Part shown: positions 1-6,253 of the stretch, piece by piece
How positions within the stretch are numbered: position 1 is the first letter of the stretch
Layout of the letters: each line of letters starts with the position of its first letter
NCBI GenBank assembly: GCA_025937035.1
Contig: JAICSG010000210.1
Coordinates: 1-6,913 of the forward strand
Source: Thermoanaerobaculia bacterium
Lineage (GTDB): Bacteria; Acidobacteriota; Thermoanaerobaculia; Multivoradales; UBA5704
DNA: 6,913 nt
Direction: 5' to 3'
Position numbers and translations under genes: made by a program
Notes under the pieces: model-generated
Database searches by the model: none
The model's input: only the letters and a program-made list of their open reading frames with translations
Told to the model about the DNA's origin: nothing

Positions 1-1778
1 CCATGCCCTTCGGGCCGCTGCTCCAGCCTTCGCTGGGCCTCAGCCTGCTGAAGGCCGGCCTGGAGGGGCCCGGCGCGCGCATCGAGTACCTCACCCTCCC
101 CTTCGCCGACCTCGCCGGATCGGATTTCTACCAGTGGGTGGCCAACGAGGTGCCCAGCCAGTGGGTGCTGGGGGACTGGCTCTTCTCCGGAGCCCTCTAT
201 GGCGAGGACGGCCACGACAACGGCTATCTGGAGGAGGTGATCCGGCGGGACGATCCCGGGATCGACGAGGAGCGGATCGCCGAGATCGTGCGTGCCCGCC
301 AGTTGGCGAGCGCCTTCATCGAGGACTGCCTGGAGCGGGTCCGCCGCGCCGCCCCCCGCATCGCCGGCTTCACCAACGCCTTCGTCCAGCAGACCGCCTC
401 GCTGGCCCTCGCCCGGCGGATCAAGGAGGAGATGCCGGACGTCTTCATCCTCTTCGGCGGCGCCAACTGCGAGGGGGTGATGGGGCGGGAGATCCTCCGC
501 CAGTTTCCGTTCGTGGACGCGGCCGTCTCCGGCGAGGGGGACCGGATCTTTCCCCGGCTGGTCGACCGCATTCTGGCGGGTGGGCCGGTGGACGATCTTC
601 CGGGCGTCCATACCCGGGAGAGCGGCGAGAGGACGGAGAACGCGCCCACCGTGATGGACATGGACGCCCTTCCCATCCCGGATTTCGACGACTTCTTCGC
701 CCAGTGGGAGGCCAGCGAGACGGGGCGCCGCAAGGAGCCCAAGGTGCTGTTCGAAAGCTCGCGCGGCTGCTGGTGGGGCGCGGCCAAACACTGCACCTTC
801 TGCGGCCTCAACGGCTCCACCATGACCTACCGGAGCAAGTCGCCGGAGCGGGCCCTGGAGGAGCTGGAGCGGCTGGGCGAGCGCTACCCGGGCCGCTTCA
901 TCCTGGTGGTGGACAACATCCTCGACCATCGCTACTTCGACAGCCTGATCCCGGCACTGGCCCGCGCGCCGCGCCGGCTCGACCTCTTCTACGCCCTGAA
1001 GGCCAATCTGCGGAAGGACCAGCTCCGGGCCCTGCGGGACGCCGGCATCACCCGAATCCAGCCGGGGATCGAGAGCCTGAGCGACGGCGTGCTGCGGCGG
1101 ATGCGCAAGGGGGAGACGGCGCTCCAGAACGTGCAGATCCTCAAGTGGGCGAAGGAGCTGGGGCTCCAGACGGCGTGGAACCTGATCTGGGGGTTCCCCG
1201 GCGAGGCGCCGGAGGAGTACGGGGAGATGGCGCGGCTCCTCCCCCTCCTCACCCACCTGACGCCGCCGCAGACCGCCAAGCCGATCCGGCTCGACCGCTA
1301 CAGCCCCAACTTCGAGCTGGGGCCGGAGCTGGGCTTCGAGGAGATCCGCCCCTGCGCGGCCTACGGGTACGTCTACCCGCTCCCCTTGGAAGCTCTCCAG
1401 AGCCTCGCCTACCACTTCGACTTCCGCTACGCGGACGATCGCGACGTCGAGACCTATACCGCTCCGGTGGCCCGGGAGGTCGAGCGCTGGCGGGCGGTCC
1501 ACCCGGAGAGCGCGCTGATGATGGAGGCCCGCGGGGAGGAGCTGCGGATCTGGGACCTGCGGCCGGCCGCGGCGGAGACGCTGACCGTGCTCACCGGCCT
1601 GGAGCGCGATCTCTATCTGGCCTGCGACGGCGTCCGGGGGTTGCGGAGATTGAGCGAGGAGACCGGGGTGGCGAAGGAGGAGATCGAGCGGCGGCTCGCG
1701 CCGCTGCTGGAGCGCGGATTGATGGTCCGCCAGGGGGACTTATTGCTGAGCCTGGCGATCGCGGCGGCTTCAACTTGA
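1..1778 (+). CDS. RiPP maturation radical SAM C-methyltransferase (B12-type), 5' partial
   Basis: Likely a cobalamin-dependent radical SAM enzyme that C-methylates a ribosomally made peptide in the cytoplasm; the substrate is unknown. Numbering from the ATG at 3, the N-terminal ~200 residues form a B12-binding-like region with FGGANCEGVMG at 151-161 and SGEGD at 176-180. The radical SAM core carries ESSRGCWWG with cysteines 256, 264 and 267 (CX7CX2C instead of the classic CX3CX2C), then FCGLNG, which is the hallmark of the RiPP-maturation family (TIGR03975 type, from memory). Further core signatures are GIES at 355-358, WGFPGE at 396-401 and RLDRYSPNF at 429-437. Residues ~512-586 look like a small winged-helix or PqqD-like domain. 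Relatives usually have a short beta-strand segment before the MPFGP motif, and the codon before the ATG (NCC) can be read as coding, so the true start is probably upstream of the window. Its stop overlaps the next gene's start. Family call is firm; reaction and substrate are inferred. Confidence 0.92.
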   Translation, partial: MPFGPLLQPSLGLSLLKAGLEGPGARIEYLTLPFADLAGSDFYQWVANEVPSQWVLGDWLFSGALYGEDGHDNGYLEEVIRRDDPGIDEERIAEIVRARQLASAFIEDCLERVRRAAPRIAGFTNAFVQQTASLALARRIKEEMPDVFILFGGANCEGVMGREILRQFPFVDAAVSGEGDRIFPRLVDRILAGGPVDDLPGVHTRESGERTENAPTVMDMDALPIPDFDDFFAQWEASETGRRKEPKVLFESSRGCWWGAAKHCTFCGLNGSTMTYRSKSPERALEELERLGERYPGRFILVVDNILDHRYFDSLIPALARAPRRLDLFYALKANLRKDQLRALRDAGITRIQPGIESLSDGVLRRMRKGETALQNVQILKWAKELGLQTAWNLIWGFPGEAPEEYGEMARLLPLLTHLTPPQTAKPIRLDRYSPNFELGPELGFEEIRPCAAYGYVYPLPLEALQSLAYHFDFRYADDRDVETYTAPVAREVERWRAVHPESALMMEARGEELRIWDLRPAAAETLTVLTGLERDLYLACDGVRGLRRLSEETGVAKEEIERRLAPLLERGLMVRQGDLLLSLAIAAAST

Positions 1779-2572
1779 CCTTCCGGGCGTTCCCCGTCCT
1801 GGGCCAGACCCTGGGCCCCTACCGTCTGGTCCGGGGGATCGCCCTGGGTGGGAAGTCCGCCGTCTTCCGTGGGCTCGACGAGCGCTCGGGGCGGGAGGTG
1901 GCGGTCAAGATCCCGATCGAGGGGGCGCTGGCCGGCGAGATCTCCCGGCAACGGCTGCGGCGCGAGTCCCTCATGCTCGGCCGGATCGGCCACCCCGGCG
2001 TGGTGGCGCGGCTCGACGAGGGGTCCCGGGACGATCTGGATTTCCTGGTGATGGAGCTGGTGGAAGGGCCGACGCTGGCGCAGCGACTTCAATCCGGCCC
2101 GCTGGAGGAGGCCGCCGTCCTCGATCTCGGAGCCCGGATCGGCACCGTCCTGGAAGCCGTCCATCGGAGCGGCGTGATCCACTGCGATCTCAAGCCCGGC
2201 AATGTCGTCCTCACGGCGGAGGGAGTAAAGCTGCTCGACTTCGGCCAGGCGCGGCTCGCCGGCGAGGCGGACCCTCCCGGCGAGAGCTTCATCGAAGCCG
2301 CGGGGACGGTCTCCTATATGGCCCCCGAGCGGTTCCAGGGGTGGAAGGCCGACCCGCGAGCCGACGTCTGGTCGCTCGGGGTGCTCCTCTACGAGGCGGC
2401 GGCGGGGGTCCGGCCCTTCCGGGGTGAAGGCATCCCGGCGGTCATCCGGGCCATCCTGAGCGAAGCTCCGGCGCCGCTCTCGCGGCGGCTCGACCCCTTC
2501 GTCCGGAATCTGCTGGAGAAGGACCCAAACAAAAGGGGGAGCTTGCGCTCCCCCTTGGACGGCCTCCGCTGA
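1775..2572 (+). CDS. Short soluble Ser/Thr protein kinase (Hanks type), possibly C-terminally truncated
   Basis: A 265-residue protein that is nearly all kinase domain, with no membrane segment or sensor domain. Visible motifs: an atypical glycine loop at 22-31 (IALGGKSAVF, where Ala23 replaces the first Gly), ATP-binding Lys45 in VAVKIP, helix-C Glu64, catalytic HCDLKPGN at 136-143 (Asp138, Lys140, Asn143), DFG at 155-157, APE at 183-185, DVWSLG at 197-202 and the closing KDPNKR Arg at 254. Cys137 replaces the Arg of HRD, making this a non-RD kinase. All catalytic residues are present, so activity is expected. The TTG at 1775 is the only start candidate just before the kinase fold (LGPYRLVRG) and overlaps the radical SAM stop as TTGA, suggesting translational coupling; no clear Shine-Dalgarno is seen. 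Homology ends at Arg254; the last 11 residues (GSLRSPLDGLR) are encoded by a terminator hairpin of the opposite gene. It may regulate the RiPP pathway or modify its peptide; this is inference. Confidence 0.88.
   Translation: MTFRAFPVLGQTLGPYRLVRGIALGGKSAVFRGLDERSGREVAVKIPIEGALAGEISRQRLRRESLMLGRIGHPGVVARLDEGSRDDLDFLVMELVEGPTLAQRLQSGPLEEAAVLDLGARIGTVLEAVHRSGVIHCDLKPGNVVLTAEGVKLLDFGQARLAGEADPPGESFIEAAGTVSYMAPERFQGWKADPRADVWSLGVLLYEAAAGVRPFRGEGIPAVIRAILSEAPAPLSRRLDPFVRNLLEKDPNKRGSLRSPLDGLR
2533..2556 (-). terminator. Rho-independent terminator of the TonB receptor gene, inside the kinase CDS
   Basis: A perfect 10-bp inverted repeat (AAGGGGGAGC at 2533-2542, GCTCCCCCTT at 2547-2556) closes a four-base loop. 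Read on the minus strand the hairpin is followed by a T-rich run (TTTTGTTT, including the two last stem bases), and it begins 24 bases after the receptor stop codon, as expected for an intrinsic terminator. On the plus strand no T-run follows, so it should mainly serve the receptor transcript, although a hairpin this strong could also stabilise the 3' end of the kinase mRNA. It lies wholly within kinase codons 253-261. Confidence 0.85.
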
Positions 2573-2579
2573 GCTTCGC

Positions 2580-5540
2580 TTAGAAGTCGAACCGGATGCC
2601 GAGCTGGAAGTAGCGCGGGGTGCCCACGCCGTCCTCAACACCGAAATTGGAGTTCCGCGTCGGGTTGACCCCCAGCGACGGGTTGGCGCCGTAGGTCTGG
2701 TTGGCGCCGCTGACGAAACGGTTCGCCGCGTCCGTGCAGTTGTAGCACTCGGCGAAGAGCTGGAGGTTGCCCTCCCAGATCTTGAACCCCTTCGAGAGCC
2801 GCAGGTCGAGCTCGTAGAAGTCCGGCTGGCGGAAGCTGTTGCGGTCGAAGTGCACGCCGTTCACCGTCGGCCGGTCGGTGCCGCTGTTGCCGTCGCCGTT
2901 CAGGTCGCGGCCGGCGATGCCGGTGTACGGCGAGCCGGTGGCGTAGCGGAACGAGCCGGAGAGGCCGAGCCCCCACCACGGGGTCTCCCAGACGCTGCTG
3001 ACCACGCCCTTCCAGCGCTGGTCGCGGTTGGAGTAGCCGTAGTTGAGGTCGAGGTTGTTGAAGTCCTCGGGCTGGATGCCCGAGAAGTTGCGCTCGTTGG
3101 AGTCGTTGTCCTTGTCCTTGGACCAGGTCACCGCGGCGTAGAGGCTGAAGTTGTCGGCGAAGCGCCGGTTGAGCGTCCCCGTGATCCCGTAGTACTTCGA
3201 CCGCGCGTCGGAGACCAGGGTGGTGACGCGGGCGTAATACGGGTCCGGCGTGGTCGAGCTGTAGTGGGGCAGGCCGTTGGCCGACACCGTGCCGTCATAG
3301 ACCCGGTTGATGTCCGTCAGGCGCTCGAGCTGCTTGCTCTCGGCGTAGGTGAGGTCGAGCGCCAGCGAGGTGTGGGCGAAGATCTCCCGCTCGGCGCCGA
3401 GGGTGACGCGGTCGGTGTAGGGGTTGTCGAAGTTGGGGTCGATGGCGAAGACGCCCGGCTTGGTGACGGTGGTATGAGAGAGGTCGAGCGGCGCGACCAC
3501 CGTCGGATCGAAATCGCTCCCCCAGCCCGGATGCAGAGCGGTCGGCGGACCGTCCACCACACCGCTCGTCTGGTGGGAGAAGATGTCGTACTGCGTCGCC
3601 CGGATGCCGTTCGAGGTCAGGAGCTGGGCGAAGAGGATGGCCGGGGTGCGGCTCCAGTAGCGGCCGACCGAGCCGCGGACGGCCGTCTTCTCGTCCGGCG
3701 CCCAGGAGATGCTGACGCGGGGCGAGATGTTGTTGTTGGAGTCCGGGACCTTGGCGTTCAGCTTGAACGAGCCGTCGGGGTTCCGGTCGTTCTGATTGAG
3801 GACCGCCGCGTTCGGGTTGTCCAGGTTCTCCCAGCGCACGCCCGCGGTGATCGTGAGGTTCGGCCGCAGGAACCACTGGTCCTGAAGGAAGGCCCCCTGC
3901 TCCTTCTGCCGGAACTTCGCCTGCCCCGCCTGGTCGGCGGTGAGGCCGTTGAGGCCGGCGAACTGCCGGTACTCGGCCCACCGGCCCGCGAGCAGGTCGG
4001 CCTGGTTGTTGAAGACGTAGACGCCGCGCCAGTTCCCCTTGAAGATCTGGTCGATGCCGGTGTCGTTGTAATCGAGGCCGCCCTTGATCACGTGCTTGTC
4101 GAGCAGATAGCTCAGGGTGTCGCCGACCTCCTTGCGGTCGTTGGTCGAGGTGATCGGCAGGAAGCTCACCTCGCCGTAGGTCACGCGGGGGGAGTTGAGC
4201 TGGACCTCGGGGAGGCCGAGCCCCTTGTCCTCGCGCGGGGTGTCCTCCTTCACATAGTTCAGGTTGAGGTCGTTCAGCAGGTTGGCGCCGAACTGGCCGG
4301 AGTACTGGCCGACCCAGGTCTTGGCGGTCATCCCCTCGACGCCGTTGTGGCTGGCAGATTGGTTCTGCGCGCTGGAGGTGCCGTTCTCACCCGTGTACTT
4401 GGCGATGTTGCCCCGCGCCGTGATGCGGTGGGCGTCGTTGATCTGGTAGTCGAGCCGGCCGAAAGAGACGTTGCCGTCGCGGGTCTGCACGAAGTTGTTC
4501 GGCGAGGCAAACTCGGGATACCTGGCAAAGATCGCCGAATTGAGCACCGACGACGCGATCGGCACCGTGACGTCCTGCTTCTGGTTGTCGTAGGAGACGA
4601 AGTAGAAGAGCTTGTCCTTGACGATCGCGCCGCCCAGCGAGGCGCCGAACTGGTCCTTGCTCTGGTCGGCCGGATCGGTGGTGCCGGTGAACCGCACGCC
4701 GGGAGCCGTCCGGGGGGTGGCGAAGTCGGAGATCAGGCTCTGCGGCTGGTTGTAGTAGAAGCCCGAGCCGTGCAGGTTGTTGGTGCCGCTCTTGGTGATG
4801 ACGTTGACGAAGCCGCCGCCCGACCGGCCGAACTCGGCCGAGGCGCCGTTGGTGATCACCGAGAACTCCTTGATCGACTCCTCGGAGAGCGACAGCGGGG
4901 CGCGCCCCTCGGCGGCGCCGGTGGTGCCGCCGAAGAAGGCGTTGTTGTAGTCCACGCCGTCCACGGTGACGTTGGTGTTGATGCCGCGCTGGCCGGAGAT
5001 CGAGATGTTGCCGCGCTCGGAGTCGAAGCGGGTCTCCGGCGTGAGCAGCACGAGTTGGCGGAAGTCGGTGCCGGGGGTCGGCAGGTTCTTGAGCTGCTCG
5101 GACTGGATGGTCGTCGCGATCTGGGTGTTGGTGACCTCGACGGTGGGCGCCTCGGAGGTGACGGTGATCGTCTCCGAGATACGGGCGCTCTGCAGCGTGA
5201 AGTTCACGGTCGGCGTCGAGCCGATGACCAGGCGGACGCGCTCGGCGGTCGCCGTGGCGAAGCCGTCGAGAGAGGCCGAGACCCGGTAGGTGCCCGTGGG
5301 CAGGTTGAGGATGCGGTAGAAGCCCTGGGCGTCGGTGACCTCGGACTGCCGCAGGCCGGTCTCGATGTTGACCGCCTCGACGGTGACTCCCGGCAGGGGG
5401 GACTTGGACGAGTCCTCCACGGTGCCGGAGATACGGCTCGTGGTGACGTCGGTCTGGGCATGGGCCGCGCCGGCCAGCCCGAAGAAGACGAGCAGAGCCG
5501 CCAGAGCACACACCCAGCGAAGCTTGGAGAAACGCACCAT
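2580..5540 (-). CDS. TonB-dependent outer-membrane receptor, Oar-like, with carboxypeptidase-regulatory domain
   Basis: A 986-residue outer-membrane beta-barrel protein. Residues 1-28 are a signal peptide (basic start, hydrophobic core, AHA|Q cleavage site). Residues ~36-118 are a carboxypeptidase-regulatory-like beta-sandwich (GFYRILNLPTGTYRVSASLDGF). A TonB-box-like ISETITVTSEAP follows at 121-132, then a plug domain to about 250 ending in EFGRSGGGFVNVITKSGTN, typical of the Oar/CarboxypepD-TonB class. The rest is barrel, with DLNGDG at 879-884 and a C-terminal strand ending RYFQLGIRFDF, whose final Phe is the usual barrel-assembly signal. The mature protein has only two cysteines, in CYNC at 932-935. 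The family usually imports large or scarce ligands with TonB-ExbBD energy; the ligand here cannot be read from the sequence. The ATG has a strong Shine-Dalgarno nine bases upstream, and a terminator follows the TAA stop. It is convergent with the kinase (7 bases between stops) and divergent from purE, so it is probably monocistronic. Confidence 0.95.
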   Translation of the reverse strand: MVRFSKLRWVCALAALLVFFGLAGAAHAQTDVTTSRISGTVEDSSKSPLPGVTVEAVNIETGLRQSEVTDAQGFYRILNLPTGTYRVSASLDGFATATAERVRLVIGSTPTVNFTLQSARISETITVTSEAPTVEVTNTQIATTIQSEQLKNLPTPGTDFRQLVLLTPETRFDSERGNISISGQRGINTNVTVDGVDYNNAFFGGTTGAAEGRAPLSLSEESIKEFSVITNGASAEFGRSGGGFVNVITKSGTNNLHGSGFYYNQPQSLISDFATPRTAPGVRFTGTTDPADQSKDQFGASLGGAIVKDKLFYFVSYDNQKQDVTVPIASSVLNSAIFARYPEFASPNNFVQTRDGNVSFGRLDYQINDAHRITARGNIAKYTGENGTSSAQNQSASHNGVEGMTAKTWVGQYSGQFGANLLNDLNLNYVKEDTPREDKGLGLPEVQLNSPRVTYGEVSFLPITSTNDRKEVGDTLSYLLDKHVIKGGLDYNDTGIDQIFKGNWRGVYVFNNQADLLAGRWAEYRQFAGLNGLTADQAGQAKFRQKEQGAFLQDQWFLRPNLTITAGVRWENLDNPNAAVLNQNDRNPDGSFKLNAKVPDSNNNISPRVSISWAPDEKTAVRGSVGRYWSRTPAILFAQLLTSNGIRATQYDIFSHQTSGVVDGPPTALHPGWGSDFDPTVVAPLDLSHTTVTKPGVFAIDPNFDNPYTDRVTLGAEREIFAHTSLALDLTYAESKQLERLTDINRVYDGTVSANGLPHYSSTTPDPYYARVTTLVSDARSKYYGITGTLNRRFADNFSLYAAVTWSKDKDNDSNERNFSGIQPEDFNNLDLNYGYSNRDQRWKGVVSSVWETPWWGLGLSGSFRYATGSPYTGIAGRDLNGDGNSGTDRPTVNGVHFDRNSFRQPDFYELDLRLSKGFKIWEGNLQLFAECYNCTDAANRFVSGANQTYGANPSLGVNPTRNSNFGVEDGVGTPRYFQLGIRFDF

Positions 5541-5549
5541 ACGTGAAGC

Positions 5550-5557
5550 CCTCCTTT
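5550..5557 (-). promoter_or_regulatory. Ribosome binding site of the TonB receptor gene
   Basis: On the minus strand AAAGGAGG lies nine bases before the ATG at 5540. It is close to the ideal Shine-Dalgarno sequence, is the strongest in the window, and fixes the receptor start. Confidence 0.8.
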
Positions 5558-5579
5558 GAAGTGCGTAAGTTTCGAGCAG

Positions 5580-5585
5580 ATTCTA
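5580..5585 (-). promoter_or_regulatory. Candidate -10 box for the receptor gene, proximal
   Basis: The minus strand reads TAGAAT, one mismatch from TATAAT, about 40 bases before the receptor ATG. It would give a short leader of roughly 30 bases. No good -35 hexamer is found 16-18 bases upstream, so this is only a candidate. Confidence 0.25.
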
Positions 5586-5707
5586 TGCAGGGATTCGCGG
5601 TGCCGGTTGCGCCCGGTGCGACCTTCCTGTGACAGGCCCGTGGCGACGGGCACCTCTCACCCCTGTGCTAAGCTTTGCCCGCGAATGCGGTGTCTTGAAC
5701 GCCGGGG

Positions 5708-5734
5708 ATTATACCCTGGGAACCGCTCCGGCAA
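5708..5734 (-). promoter_or_regulatory. Candidate promoter for the receptor gene, distal, with consensus -10
   Basis: The minus strand has an exact TATAAT at 5713-5708, flanked by GGG and CCC. A TTGCCG at 5734-5729 is a weak -35 match (4 of 6) at a short 15-base spacing. If used, the receptor mRNA would have a leader of about 160 bases. The AT-rich hexamer stands out in GC-rich sequence, but the poor -35 keeps confidence low. Confidence 0.3.
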
Positions 5735-5758
5735 CCCCCCTTTTTTGCGAGAGCGCGA

Positions 5759-6253
5759 ATGCGGCCTGACGATCCGCCCCTGGTGAGCGTCATCATGGGG
5801 AGCAAGTCCGACTGGGAGACCCTCCGCCACGCGGACGAGATGCTCTCCCGCTTCGGCGTCCCCCATGAATGCCACGTCGTCTCCGCCCACCGCACCCCGG
5901 ACTGGATGGGCGAATTCGCCCGCGGCGCCGAGGGGCGGGGGGTGCAGGTGATCATCGCCGGGGCCGGCGGCGCCGCCCATCTCCCTGGAATGGTGGCGGC
6001 CCAGACCCTCCTCCCGGTGCTCGGCGTCCCGGTCCAGAGCCACGCCCTCAACGGCCTCGACTCCCTGCTGTCGATCGTCCAGATGCCCTCCGGCGTGCCG
6101 GTGGGGACGCTCGCCATCGGCAAGGCCGGGGCGGCCAACGCCGCCCTGCTCGCCGTCCGCATTCTGGCGGCCACCCGGCCGGAGCTGCGGGAAAAGCTGC
6201 GGGACTTCGTCGCGGAGCAGACCCGCCGGGTGCGGGAAGAGACCCTGCCTTGA
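5759..6253 (+). CDS. purE: N5-carboxyaminoimidazole ribonucleotide mutase, class I PurE
   Basis: Cytoplasmic enzyme of de novo purine synthesis that rearranges N5-CAIR, the PurK product, to 4-carboxy-AIR. The 164-residue length is normal for bacterial class I PurE, which works as an octamer. Signatures: MGSKSDW at 13-19 (phosphate and ribose binding), SAHRTP at 42-47 with the catalytic His44 (equivalent to His45 of E. coli), [12 protein letters not shown] at 67-78, and [15 protein letters not shown] with [10 protein letters not shown] up to residue 121. The SIVQMP-GVPVGT segment and the adjacent purK favour the mutase over the class II carboxylase. The ATG at 5759 is preceded by a weak GAGAG five bases upstream; the next Met (residue 13) lies inside the conserved motif, so this start is preferred. 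Its TGA overlaps the possible purK TTG start. All key residues are intact. Confidence 0.97.
   Translation: MRPDDPPLVSVIMGSKSDWETLRHADEMLSRFGVPHECHVVSAHRTPDWMGEFARGAEGRGVQVIIAGAGGAAHLPGMVAAQTLLPVLGVPVQSHALNGLDSLLSIVQMPSGVPVGTLAIGKAGAANAALLAVRILAATRPELREKLRDFVAEQTRRVREETLP

Larger units (their letters stand above)
5541..5758. other. Divergent intergenic region between the TonB receptor and purE
   Basis: This 218-base region separates the minus-strand receptor from plus-strand purE and must contain the promoters for both. Besides the receptor ribosome binding site and two weak minus-strand -10 candidates, it has a possible plus-strand extended -10 (TGCTAAGCT at 5666-5674) without a clear -35, a C6T6 run at 5735-5746, and one copy of a 10-base direct repeat (GCGAATGCGG at 5681-5690) whose second copy at 5755-5764 spans the purE start codon. 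No tRNA, small ORF with family resemblance, or purine riboswitch-like element was recognised. Confidence 0.5.

Noticed and set aside
224..823. A 199-codon minus-strand open frame within the radical SAM gene
   Set aside because: Shadow frame opposite conserved radical SAM sequence, with no family resemblance or ribosome binding site noted.
134..1774. A long plus-strand open frame upstream of and continuous with the kinase frame
   Set aside because: This stretch overlaps the radical SAM gene in another frame and translates to Arg/Gly/Pro-rich low-complexity sequence. Only the part from the TTG at 1775 has homology, so this is not a fusion protein.
1613..2641. A 342-codon minus-strand open frame over the kinase
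   Set aside because: It is antisense to well-supported kinase motifs and has no recognisable motif of its own; it is a high-GC shadow frame.
4387..5511. A second minus-strand frame inside the receptor gene (374 codons)
   Set aside because: It overlaps the signal peptide, regulatory and plug domains in the wrong frame and is Arg/His/Pro-rich shadow sequence.
2580..5540. The TonB receptor as the dedicated uptake or export partner of the RiPP locus
   Set aside because: It is convergent with the RiPP genes, has its own terminator and belongs to a class present in many copies in such genomes; adjacency alone is not evidence of a shared function.
2850..5546. An 898-codon open frame antisense to the TonB receptor
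   Set aside because: It mirrors the receptor gene in high-GC sequence; its translation is low-complexity (rich in V, G, A, R, D, E) with no family motif, while the receptor frame has a full set of domains and a strong ribosome binding site.
5701..5746. Possible plus-strand terminator: GCCGG/CCGGC stem followed by a T6 run
   Set aside because: The stem is only 5 bp with a 22-base loop, the T-run starts 14 bases after the stem, and no plus-strand gene ends upstream of it for about 3 kb.
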